Source: Sphingomonadales bacterium (GTDB lineage Bacteria > Pseudomonadota > Alphaproteobacteria > Sphingomonadales > Sphingomonadaceae). From it: a stretch of 64,000 bases of DNA. Both the position numbers and the translations under genes were made by a program. The notes below the pieces were generated by a model that was given only the letters and a program-made list of their open reading frames with translations, was not told where the DNA came from and searched no databases. The stretch spans positions 1 to 64,000 of the forward strand of contig JANXSN010000106.1 in assembly GCA_025352685.1 (NCBI GenBank). Direction: 5' to 3'. Of this stretch, positions 35,841 to 43,117 are shown in pieces (positions within the stretch are counted from its first letter, which is position 1; the number at the start of each line of letters is the position of its first letter).

Positions 35841-36008
35841 TCAGCCCTTCGACATCTGCGCCTGGGCGTTGTTGAAGGTCTTGTTGATCTGCGTGCCGAG
35901 GCCCGACATTGCGCCGACGGCAGCAACAGCGATAAGAGCGGCGATCAGGCCATACTCGATTGCAGTGGCGCCCTTCTTGTCGGCGAACATTTTGCGAATG
36001 AGTTTCAT
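35841..36008 (-). CDS. Flp-type (type IVb) pilin
   Basis: A 55-residue prepilin: MKLIRKMFADKKGATAIEYG, then LIAALIAVAAVGAMSGLGTQ and INKTFNNAQAQMSKG. The class IVb prepilin cleavage site is G/ATAIEYG (cut after Gly13), with the conserved Glu5 of the mature protein followed by a hydrophobic helix. An AGGAGA ribosome-binding site precedes the ATG. The processed pilin would be assembled by a Tad/Cpa secretion machine, none of whose genes are nearby. It is followed by a strong terminator, fitting a highly expressed structural gene. Confidence 0.93.
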   Translation of the reverse strand: MKLIRKMFADKKGATAIEYGLIAALIAVAAVGAMSGLGTQINKTFNNAQAQMSKG

Positions 36009-36132
36009 GTTAAGTCTCCTGTTAGTAAAGTACTGTGTTCAACTACCCGACTGCCCCGCTCGAAAGAGTGAGCCAGTGTTTTTGAAACTATGACGGGGAA
36101 GTTTCCAAAAACTTAACGTACCACACATTTTT

Positions 36133-36306
36133 TTAATTGCTGTTTGCTACAGTCGTGGAAACTCTGTTCCACATATTCACTGACGTACTGGCAAAGTTCT
36201 GGATGCTGAGGAACGCGGCCATCACAACGAGCGCGGCAATCAGTCCGTATTCAATGGCAGTACTACCTTGATCGTTGCGTAGAAGCGTTAAAATTGTCTG
36301 TCTCAT
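36133..36306 (-). CDS. Second Flp-type pilin, divergent sequence
   Basis: A 57-residue prepilin MRQTILTLLRNDQGSTAIEY, then GLIAALVVMAAFLSIQNFAS and TSVNMWNRVSTTVANSN. The cleavage motif is G/STAIEYG. It shares the processing site and helix with the neighbour but differs in the C-terminal half (TSVNMWNRVSTTV against NKTFNNAQAQ). The frame stays open upstream (MGLRLDRGQS), but the inner ATG at 36306 places the leader at the usual length. Upstream of the first pilin on the same strand with a 124-base gap. Confidence 0.9.
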   Translation of the reverse strand: MRQTILTLLRNDQGSTAIEYGLIAALVVMAAFLSIQNFASTSVNMWNRVSTTVANSN

Positions 36307-36380
36307 CGACTGTCCCCGGTCGAGCCGTAGTCCCATTACGGCGCTTTCAGGATACGGGTCAGAGCGTTAAGAAAGCCTTT

Positions 36381-36836
36381 ATGGAGGTTACCGATCCGTT
36401 GTTGCTCGATACGTTATGGGTCGTGGCTGCAGCGCTAATCGATGACGATGGGCAGGTGCTGGTTCAACAACGCCCGCCCGGCAAGTCGATGGCGGGCCTT
36501 TGGGAGTTTCCGGGCGGCAAAGTTGAGCCCGGTGAAACCGCCGAGTCGGCGCTGGTGCGCGAGTTACGCGAGGAATTGGGAATTGAGGTCACGCTGAGCG
36601 ATGTTCCCGGCGGGCTATTCGTGACGACAAAGGTGGACAACACCCCTTTGGTGCTCCTGCTGTACCTGTGTCGTTCGTGGCGCGGCAAGGCGTCGGCGCT
36701 GCACGCGACCGCGCTCAAATGGTGCACATTGGGCGAGCTTGCCGGGCTATCCATGCCCCCCGCCGATGTACCGCTGGTCGAGATGCTCGGCGAACTTATG
36801 AGTCGGTCGACCAGCCTGTCATCGCCACTAGGGTAA
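36381..36836 (+). CDS. mutT: MutT-type 8-oxo-dGTP diphosphatase (Nudix)
   Basis: Sanitises oxidised nucleotides by hydrolysing 8-oxo-dGTP. The 151-residue protein starts MEVTDPLLLDTLWVVAAALI and has a perfect Nudix box beginning GGKVEPGETAESALVRELRE (about 52-71) and ending ELGI. WEFPGGK ahead of the box is the MutT substrate-loop signature. The in-frame GTG upstream (VKKAF) is a less likely start. It converges with the methyltransferase gene, overlapping it by 41 bases at the 3' ends. Confidence 0.9.
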   Translation: MEVTDPLLLDTLWVVAAALIDDDGQVLVQQRPPGKSMAGLWEFPGGKVEPGETAESALVRELREELGIEVTLSDVPGGLFVTTKVDNTPLVLLLYLCRSWRGKASALHATALKWCTLGELAGLSMPPADVPLVEMLGELMSRSTSLSSPLG

Positions 36837-37575
36837 CAGTTTCAGAGATTTGCCCGGTTTCATTCTCCGCTGCGCCGAACGCCTCCTCGAGACGGCGATA
36901 CCATTTACGCGTCACCGGATGCCGATCGACCATGGCATTGGATCCACCAAAGGAGCGCAGATCGCCGAGCAACCTGGCAAGGTGCCGATAGGACAGATCC
37001 AGTGTAATGCGGTCGGCGACGGGCAAAACAAATCCTGCGCGGACCAAAAGGTCGCCCGCTGCTCGAACATCGACTTGAGGATGGAGGCGGGCAACAGCAA
37101 ACCCGGACGCATCGTCCGCCCGACTTGCAGCCTGCCGCAGTCCTACAAGGCTTGGTGCACCCATCATGCACCCTAGAAACATGCCGCGTGAGTTGAGTGC
37201 TCGCCGCGCCGCGATCAACGCGCCGGGCAAATCGTTGATCGTATCGAGGCCGGTAGGGGCTACGACCAAATCGAAAAGACCAAGCTCGCCTGGCAAGCGG
37301 TCCTCGTCACACAGTATTGCGCCGGAGGCCGCCGCAAAGGCAGGGCCATGATCAGTCTCGCAGACATCGATTCCGCGTGCGCGCAAATGCGCGGCCACAG
37401 TCCCCCTGCCGGTATTGATGACCAACGCCGTTCGGAATTGGTGGCGCACTCCTTCAAGCCGTTCAACTAGCTCGCCGGCAACAAGGGTTTCAAATTCACT
37501 CGAGTTCCCCCTAAATGCCCGGTCACGGCGGACTCTGCGCAGCGCGCAGTCAAACAGGGCAGGGGGTGCCGACAT
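36796..37575 (-). CDS. BioC/NDUFAF5-like methyltransferase-fold protein
   Basis: A 259-residue protein of the SAM-dependent methyltransferase fold, related to the mitochondrial NDUFAF5/BioC group. It begins MSAPPALFDCALRRVRRDRA, a substrate-binding N-terminus seen in that group. The SAM motif I region is TALVINTGRGTVAAHLRARG (about 49-68), with a weak Gly-rich loop; motif post-I is ICDE-like and motif IV is DLVVAPTGLDTINDLPGALI. The Gly-rich loop is less canonical than in active enzymes, so catalytic activity is uncertain. The open frame extends to 37638 but ATG 37575 suits the family. Confidence 0.75.
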   Translation of the reverse strand: MSAPPALFDCALRRVRRDRAFRGNSSEFETLVAGELVERLEGVRHQFRTALVINTGRGTVAAHLRARGIDVCETDHGPAFAAASGAILCDEDRLPGELGLFDLVVAPTGLDTINDLPGALIAARRALNSRGMFLGCMMGAPSLVGLRQAASRADDASGFAVARLHPQVDVRAAGDLLVRAGFVLPVADRITLDLSYRHLARLLGDLRSFGGSNAMVDRHPVTRKWYRRLEEAFGAAENETGQISETVTLVAMTGWSTDS

Positions 37576-37759
37576 CGTGGAGCTTTTGCCGCGGCAAACC
37601 CATGACCACAAGCGATCTTGCCAAGCCGCGGGCCACACTGCGGCTTAAATTTACGTCAAGACCAAGCCTGTCGTCTACTTCGGTCTATCGCTCGTCCCGC
37701 GTGAGGATTGACAAGCGAGAGGGTCGTGCGCACCTCCTGAGCGCATCAAAGGAGCCCCG

Positions 37760-38020
37760 ATGCCGCGCGTTGAAATCTACACAAAAGCATTCTGTCCCTA
37801 TTGCAGCCGCGCGCTGTCGCTTTTGAAGGGCCGAGGCGTTCCCTACGACGAACATGACGTCACGATGGGTGGGTCTTTAAAGGCTGAGATGGTCGAGCGT
37901 ACCAGTGGCCGCCTGACCGTCCCACAAATCTTCATCGGTGATGCCCACATCGGCGGCTGCGACGACCTGGTAGACGCCGAGCGTACCGGCAAGCTTGACC
38001 GGCTCCTGAGCGCAGCATGA
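37760..38020 (+). CDS. grxC: Glutaredoxin 3 (GrxC)
   Basis: An 86-residue dithiol glutaredoxin with active site CPYC (residues 12-15 in YTKAFCPYCSRAL), the cis-Pro TVPQIFIG segment and the glutathione-binding GGCDD. It reduces protein disulfides and protein-glutathione mixed disulfides using GSH. It overlaps the nitrilase-family gene by 4 bases; the linked nitrilase probably acts on deaminated glutathione. Confidence 0.95.
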   Translation: MPRVEIYTKAFCPYCSRALSLLKGRGVPYDEHDVTMGGSLKAEMVERTSGRLTVPQIFIGDAHIGGCDDLVDAERTGKLDRLLSAA

Positions 38021-38841
38021 AGATCGCGGTGTTTCAGATGACTTCGGGTGTCGACCCCGTCGCCAATGGCGATGCACTTGTAGCCGCGATCGGCGAAGCT
38101 GCGGCGCACGGCGCCGTTATGTTGTTTACGCCGGAAATGACCGGCCTGCTCGATTGCGATGGCGGGCGTGCCGCAAGGTCGGTGGTTCACGAAAACGACG
38201 ATGTCGTTCTCCGTCGCGCTCGAGATGCGGCTAAGTCGGTCGGTCTCTGGCTACATCTCGGCTCGCTCGCGGTGCGTACCAATGGTGACACGCGATGGGC
38301 CAACCGCGGGTTTTTGATAGATCCAGCTGGTAAAATTGTAGAGCGCTACGACAAGATCCACCTGTTCGATGTCGACCTTGCGACGGGCGAAAGCTGGCGC
38401 GAATCAAGCCGCTATCTACGGGGGACCCGTATTTCGATCGCAGAAACGCCGATCGGCCGACTGGGCCTCGGAATCTGCTACGATTTGCGTTTTCCGGCGC
38501 TGTTTCAGGCGCTCAGCGGAGCTGGAGCCACGGTGATCGCCATTCCGGCCGCCTTCACCGTCCCAACCGGGCAGGAGCACTGGCACGTTCTGCTCCGCGC
38601 CCGCGCTATCGAAAACGCGGCCTTTGTCATTGCTGCTGCTCAAGTAGGCACGCACGAAGATGGACGCCAGACTTACGGCCACTCGCTTGTCGTCGACCCG
38701 TGGGGACGCGTGCTGCTCGACATGGGCGAGACACAGGGACTTGGTTATGCCGACATCGATCCGGCTTTGCTCAACGAGGTCCGCGCCCGCGTTCCCGTCA
38801 TCCGCCACAGACGCGCCATTCCCGAGATGGTCTCCGAGTGA
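38017..38841 (+). CDS. Nitrilase-superfamily amidase (Nit1/Nit2 type)
   Basis: A 274-residue carbon-nitrogen hydrolase. The Glu-Lys-Cys triad is visible: Glu in LFTPEMTG (about 42), Lys in RYDKIHLFDVDL (about 112) and Cys in LGICYDLRFP (about 150). The HLFDVD motif and length place it with Nit1/Nit2 proteins, which hydrolyse deaminated glutathione or omega-amidates in metabolite repair. The neighbouring glutaredoxin supports a glutathione link (inference). It overlaps grxC by 4 and DUF1178 by 4 bases. Confidence 0.9.
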   Translation: MKIAVFQMTSGVDPVANGDALVAAIGEAAAHGAVMLFTPEMTGLLDCDGGRAARSVVHENDDVVLRRARDAAKSVGLWLHLGSLAVRTNGDTRWANRGFLIDPAGKIVERYDKIHLFDVDLATGESWRESSRYLRGTRISIAETPIGRLGLGICYDLRFPALFQALSGAGATVIAIPAAFTVPTGQEHWHVLLRARAIENAAFVIAAAQVGTHEDGRQTYGHSLVVDPWGRVLLDMGETQGLGYADIDPALLNEVRARVPVIRHRRAIPEMVSE

Positions 38842-39251
38842 TTGTATACGACATCCGCTGCGATTCTGGTCACGGCTTCGAAGGTTGGTTCGCCGACAGC
38901 GAAGCCTTCATCGAACAACGCGACTCTGGTCTCATCCCCTGTCCCTATTGTGGCAGCAAATCAGTTGAGCGCGCGCTGTCGGTTCCTCGTATTGGCGGAA
39001 AACGAGGATCGAACGAACCTTCGAAAGATACCTTGCGTCGGCTGACCGAACTTCAAAGCAGCTTATTGAAAGATTCCAAGTGGGTCGGCGACGATTTCGC
39101 ACGCCGCGCCCGCGCCATGGCCGACGGTGCAGAACCACTAGGCACGATCCATGGACAGACGACGCTCGACGAGGCCAAGGCAATGTACGAGGACGGCATA
39201 AAGATTTTGCCCCTCCCATTTCCTGTGGTCCCGCCTGAACAGCAGAATTGA
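38838..39251 (+). CDS. DUF1178 family protein
   Basis: A 137-residue protein of unknown function. The N-terminus MIVYDIRCDSGHGFEGWFAD and the zinc-ribbon-like CPYCGSKSVERALSVPRIGG (about 34-53) are diagnostic of DUF1178; the C-terminus has ALPLGTIHG-like and ILPLPFP text. Start is a GTG overlapping the nitrilase stop. The conserved order grxC-nitrilase-DUF1178 in alphaproteobacteria suggests shared function, unproven. Confidence 0.88.
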   Translation: MIVYDIRCDSGHGFEGWFADSEAFIEQRDSGLIPCPYCGSKSVERALSVPRIGGKRGSNEPSKDTLRRLTELQSSLLKDSKWVGDDFARRARAMADGAEPLGTIHGQTTLDEAKAMYEDGIKILPLPFPVVPPEQQN

Positions 39252-39284
39252 CCCATCGCGCCGTCCGGCATAGCGGGTGTGTGT

Positions 39285-39361
39285 GCCCTGGTAGCTCAGC
39301 AGGACAGAGCAACGGTTTCCTAAACCGCAGGTCAGGGGTTCGAGTCCCTTCCAGGGCACCA
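39285..39361 (+). tRNA. tRNA-Arg (anticodon CCU)
   Basis: A 77-base cloverleaf. Acceptor stem GCCCTGG/CCAGGGC, D stem GCTC/GAGC, anticodon loop TTCCTAA with CCT at 39319-39321, T arm AGGGG-TTCGAGT-CCCTT, and an encoded CCA end. The outermost anticodon-stem pair is A-C. It reads AGG arginine codons. It marks the left edge of an accessory tract, a typical place for inserted DNA. Confidence 0.93.
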
Positions 39362-39367
39362 TCGTCT

Positions 39368-39388
39368 AGCTAACCCTCTGAATTAGCT
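39368..39388 (+). terminator. Weak hairpin after tRNA-Arg
   Basis: AGCTAA (39368-39373) pairs with TTAGCT (39383-39388) across a 9-base loop, seven bases past the tRNA end. Six A/T-rich pairs and no T run; may mark the tRNA 3' boundary. Confidence 0.3.
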
Positions 39389-39690
39389 TACAAACCACTG
39401 AAATCCGTCATTTCTCAGCTGCTGCAAGGGACAAGAGAAGGTACAATCTGGGCAATGAATTTGGAAATTCCCTCCGTCGTAGCTTCACCTTCCGGCTGTC
39501 TCAGCTACCGCCGTCCTCTCCTCGCGTCGATCGACCGCTCGCAGACTTATTGGCGGGCTCGGGGGAGCAGAGGCTACGTGTTCAACCCAAACATCACGGT
39601 CCGATCAGAGCTGGCTCGGTGAAACTGAACAGAGCGATGAGTGGAACTTCTGCCTGATGGCGACCAGTATGGTCGCGAACAGGAGAAGCG

Positions 39691-39981
39691 ATGAGGAAGA
39701 GGCCACGCCGGAACCACAGTCCGGCCTTCGAGGCCACAGTGGCGCTGGCTGCTGTGAAAGGCGAGAAGACGCTGGCGGAGTTGGCGCAATTATTTGGCGT
39801 TCATGCCAACCAGATCACGCAGTGGCGGCGACAGCTTTTGGAAGGCGCGAATGGGGTTTTCGAATCCGAGGACAGCAGTGCGCCTGCAGAGCCGGTCGAT
39901 CTGGAAGCGCTGCATGCGAAAATTGGCGGGCTGACGTTGGTGAATGATTTTTTGTCAGGGGCGCTCGGCCCAAGATCGTAA
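39691..39981 (+). CDS. IS3-family OrfA (helix-turn-helix) protein
   Basis: A 96-residue protein MRKRPRRNHSPAFEATVALA, then AVKGEKTLAELAQLFGVHAN and QITQWRRQLLEGANGVFESE. It has the transposase_8/HTH fold that binds the IS ends, followed by a leucine-zipper-like segment (LEALHAKIGGLTLVNDFLSG). It appears intact, ending just after SGALG where intact elements shift into OrfB. Confidence 0.85.
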   Translation: MRKRPRRNHSPAFEATVALAAVKGEKTLAELAQLFGVHANQITQWRRQLLEGANGVFESEDSSAPAEPVDLEALHAKIGGLTLVNDFLSGALGPRS

Positions 39982-40011
39982 CGGGGCAGGACTGTTGCCG
40001 AGCGCAAAACG

Positions 40012-40763
40012 ATGATCGACCGTTCGCACGCGCTGCCAGTGACGCACCCGGCGCAGGCGCTGGGGTTCAGCCGGGGCAGCGTCTATTATCTGCCAAAGCC
40101 GGTTGGTGCAGCGGATCTTGGCCTCATGCGTCGCGTGGACGAGCTGCACATGAATTACCTTTTACCGGCAGCCGGATGCTGCGTGATCTGCTCAGGGCCG
40201 AAGGGATCAAGGTCGGTCGTCTGCATGTCTCGACCTAGATGAAGAAGATGGCGGTCGAGGCGATTTACCGCCGGCCCAACACCTCGAAGGCAGCGGCGGA
40301 TCACAAGATCTACCCTTATCTGCTGCGCAAGCTGCCGATCGTGCGGCCGAACCAGGTGTGGGCTACAGACATTACCTACGTACCGATGGCGCGCGGCTTT
40401 GTTTATCTGATCGCCATTGTCGACTGGTTCAGCCCGCGCGTGCTGAGCTGGCGGCTGTCGATCACCGTGGAGACCGACTTTTGTGTCGAAGCGCTTAAGC
40501 AAGCGCTGACGCGCTTTGGAACACCCGATATCTTCAACACCGATCAGTGCAGCCAGTTTGCCGGCGCCGCCTTCACAAGCATTCTGCTGCGCGAAAAGAT
40601 CGCGATTAGCATGGATGGCAAAGGGGCCTGGCGGGACAATGTGATTGTTGAGCGCCTATGGCGCTCGGTAAAGTATGAGGAGGTCTATCTCCACGCCTAT
40701 GCGTCAGTCCCGGACGCGCGCACGTCGCCGCGACATGATCACCAGCAGACACTCCACTTATAA
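40012..40763 (+). pseudogene. IS3-family OrfB transposase, broken
   Basis: The DDE transposase can be traced through three lesions. From 40012 it reads MIDRSHALPVTHPAQALGFS and RGSVYYLPKPVGAADLGLMR. A frame change near 40157 is needed to continue as FTGSRMLRDLLRAEGIKVGR; an in-frame TAG at 40236-40238 follows. From 40239 the frame contains the catalytic residues in WATDITYVPM, FNTDQCSQF and DNVIVERLWRSVKYEEVYL. The usual C-terminal YLDFYN-RRPHSSL block is missing, replaced by SPRHDHQQTLHL, so a deletion of roughly 100 bases is inferred. Confidence 0.82.
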
Positions 40764-40951
40764 ATCGTGCCGGTCTGTTCAAACAAACCGAGCCAGCCCA
40801 CTTTTGGCAGCCGTCGCTTTCATTGTCGTTGCATGTCTCGCACTCAGTTCCAAGCTGAGCGTCCCGATACCGATAGCTTTCAGTTTGGCCAGCTTGGACA
40901 TGGCGCTCCGCACCTTGTCCCTCAAGCGGCAAAGCAACGTCTGAGCGCCAA

Positions 40952-41158
40952 ATGGGACACGAAAGTCAGACCAAAACCTACCCAATCTGCCAAACCGAAT
41001 ACCGAGTTTCGTGGCACCCAACGAGATTCGAGCATAACGATTCTCAGACATGCTTTTGCGGTTACGTGCTGGCGAGCTGGACCGGCCGACAGACCGCCCG
41101 CCTCGACGTTGTCAGCAAGTTCGGTGTGGCGAAGCTGGCGCAATCAAAGAGCCATTAG
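40952..41158 (+). CDS. Possible small zinc-ribbon-like protein
   Basis: A 68-residue open frame: MGHESQTKTYPICQTEYRVS, then WHPTRFEHNDSQTCFCGYVL and ASWTGRQTARLDVVSKFGVA. The spacing of Y-x-x-C...EY-VSWH...D--TC-CG--L-SW resembles small zinc-ribbon proteins whose pattern is CxxC...W...D...CxCG...SW. One of the first two cysteines is missing, which argues for decay or a chance match. No partner gene. Confidence 0.35.
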   Translation: MGHESQTKTYPICQTEYRVSWHPTRFEHNDSQTCFCGYVLASWTGRQTARLDVVSKFGVAKLAQSKSH

Positions 41159-41297
41159 CCCGACAGCAGGTCCCGAGATTGGAGGTAGTTTCCTAGATCA
41201 CGAATGTCCGCGATTGGTGGTGTGCGGCCATCAATATTGTAGATTGACTCCAGATAACTTGGGGCAGAACCTTCCGCGTTCCGGGGGGAGAGCGGAA

Positions 41298-42110
41298 ATG
41301 GCCACCATCGTTGATCGTCCAGCTGCGCAGATTGGATTGGAAGAGAGATTTTTCCTGCGTGCGGCAATTGCTATGGCTATCGTTGCGGCGGGCGCTTTCT
41401 CGTTCAGCTTGGCGATGGGGCGGTCGAGCTTTCACGTGCCTCCGCTGGTCCATGCGCACGCCATCGCGTTCATGGGGTGGGTGACGATTTACCTGCTGCA
41501 AAACATCTTTGTCACAACTGGTAGGATAGATCTGCATCGCCTCCTCGGCTGGGTCGGTGTTGGCTGGATCGCGATGATGGTCGTGCTGGGGAATGTCGCA
41601 ATTGTTCTGATGGTTCGCCGCGGCGGGATCCCGTTCGTGTTCCAACCACTTCATCTGCTGGTGTACGATAGCGTCATCATCTTTACTTTCGCGGGGTTGA
41701 CCTATGCGGCGATCGTCTTGCGGCGGCGGACCGACTGGCATCGTCGGCTGCATTATTGCGGAATGTCGATGTTGCTCGGTCCGGCGTTCGCGCGGCTGTT
41801 GCCGCTGCCGCTGCTAATTCCGTGGGAGCTGGAGGCGAGCTATTTCGCGCTGATGATTTTCCCTGCCCTGGCGGTCTGGTCCGACGTCCGGCGGTCGGGG
41901 CGGGTTCATCCGGCCTGGCGGTGGGGAATAGGCACGATGGTTGCGGCGATGCTCCTGACGGAGGTCATTACGCACAGCGCGATCGGGAGCGCTCTGTATC
42001 GGGTCGTGACGGCAGGCTCGCCGGGGGCAGCAATAGCGCCGCTCGAATATGCGCCTCCGCCGTGGACGTTGCGACCTCTCATTGGCGGGGTACCCGTCCA
42101 CCCCGCTTGA
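41298..42110 (+). CDS. Seven-helix membrane protein, unknown function
   Basis: A 270-residue integral membrane protein. Hydrophobic segments lie at about 20-38, 50-68, 78-100, 108-128, 142-152, 156-172 and 190-210. Charged or His-containing motifs on helix edges include VPPLVHAHAIAFMGWVTIYL, RIDLHRLLGWVGVGW and TDWHRRLHYCGMSMLLGPAF, so several His residues could bind metal or haem. The start at 41298 follows GGGGGGAGAG; the frame is open far upstream into IS DNA, which is not credible coding. The family is a recurring hypothetical in sphingomonads. Isolated, within the accessory tract. Confidence 0.72.
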   Translation: MATIVDRPAAQIGLEERFFLRAAIAMAIVAAGAFSFSLAMGRSSFHVPPLVHAHAIAFMGWVTIYLLQNIFVTTGRIDLHRLLGWVGVGWIAMMVVLGNVAIVLMVRRGGIPFVFQPLHLLVYDSVIIFTFAGLTYAAIVLRRRTDWHRRLHYCGMSMLLGPAFARLLPLPLLIPWELEASYFALMIFPALAVWSDVRRSGRVHPAWRWGIGTMVAAMLLTEVITHSAIGSALYRVVTAGSPGAAIAPLEYAPPPWTLRPLIGGVPVHPA

Positions 42111-43117
42111 CGAGCATCAGGGCGGGCGGATCCTAGTGTCAAAGCAACCAAAGATTTGAGGGCGGCTGCGATTGGGTGGCGAGCAGTCGTTCTGGCTCGC
42201 GACCATTTATTTCCCCCAACGTGCTGCTCCACCGTCTGCAACGCCGCTTCGGCGAGCGCCACCGCGCCGGGCGCGCCTTCGGCAATAGCTTGCAGTGTTT
42301 CGATGCGTAGCTCGTCCGCGCCGGCCGCTGCTGCTTCCGGGCTGCGGTCGCACAAAGCGACCAGGTCGCAGACGCGGAGCATTATGTCGTCTGGCGTTAC
42401 TATTTGTGGAAACCCCAACGCGCTAAAAGAAAATGTCGAATCTCGTGCTTGCTTTTGGTCCTGCTGCCCGAACCGCTGAAGCGCACCGTCGCCCAACGTA
42501 TCGGTCTCGTCATAGCCGACGAACAGCGTGCAGGCAGCGGCTGAGGCCATTGTCCAGCTGTTGGAGGCTTCTCAACGGTTGGACGATTGTCAAATGGCTA
42601 GCGAATAAAGAGCGAGGTCGCGGACGAAGCTGCGAGCATGGAATCCAGGTGGTTGTCGGCTCTCGCGAGGAGAAGGCCCGAGGACCATTGGGGAGTTGCA
42701 GGCGCCGAAGCGAAACGCACCCCGTTGTGCGGTCAAGATTGCCGCCGAGCAACCCAGTTGCGTGGAATGATTGACCACTCAGGTCGCCGTCCATGTCAAT
42801 CTATACGGCTAAGGCGGCGGTTACGTGGCAACCGACATCGCCTTTCACGAGAATACAAGCTTCCCCCCTTTCAGCAGCAGCGGGTGGGAGACGAGCAGAC
42901 TCAAACATAATCTCACCGAGAATGGTATCGGCCAAGCCGAAACACCGGACTGCGCTGGCCGCATTCAGCTGACCCGTTTTCAGTTCGACCGCGATCCGGC
43001 GCCCACCAAATTGACCCACGTTCTCGCGTCGTGATTCTTTAAACCGTCATCAGACTCTCCCAAAATTGTCATGAGAGGGACCTATCCGAGCTGCAGTTCA
43101 AAACTGGGGGTTCGACG
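42111..43117. other. Non-coding or decayed stretch ahead of the TonB receptor
   Basis: About 1 kb. Open frames exist on both strands (for example 42550-41906 minus, and 43019-42801 minus reading LADTILGEIMFESARLPPAA), but none has a start signal plus recognisable family. The 42.1-42.55 kb minus frame includes a helical DELRIETLQAIAEGAPGAVA segment that may be a gene fossil. The receptor promoter probably lies in the last 100 bases. Confidence 0.35.

Larger units (their letters stand above)
39612..40795 (+). mobile_element. Decayed IS3-family insertion sequence with terminal inverted repeats
   Basis: The left end TGGCTCGGTGAAACTGAACA and the right end TCTGTTCAAACAAACCGAGC plus CA are imperfect inverted repeats: about 20 of 26 positions match when 39610-39635 is compared with the complement of 40772-40797. 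The ends follow the TG...CA rule. Inside are orfA (39691-39981) and a broken orfB. Total length about 1.18 kb, shorter than a 1.2-1.3 kb IS3 element, in line with a deletion at the orfB 3' end. No convincing direct target repeat is visible. The element cannot transpose on its own. Confidence 0.75.

Noticed and set aside
37576..37759. Possible comF remnant between the methyltransferase and grxC
   Set aside because: I looked for comF because related genomes often have it here, but no frame shows the CxxC or phosphoribosyltransferase motifs.
41906..42550. 214-residue minus-strand open frame
   Set aside because: Its 3' third is antisense to the seven-helix membrane protein, and no family is recognisable; kept only as a possible fossil in the gap note.
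42801..43019. 72-residue minus-strand open frame before the TonB receptor
   Set aside because: Reads smoothly in part but has no start signal, partner or family that I can name.
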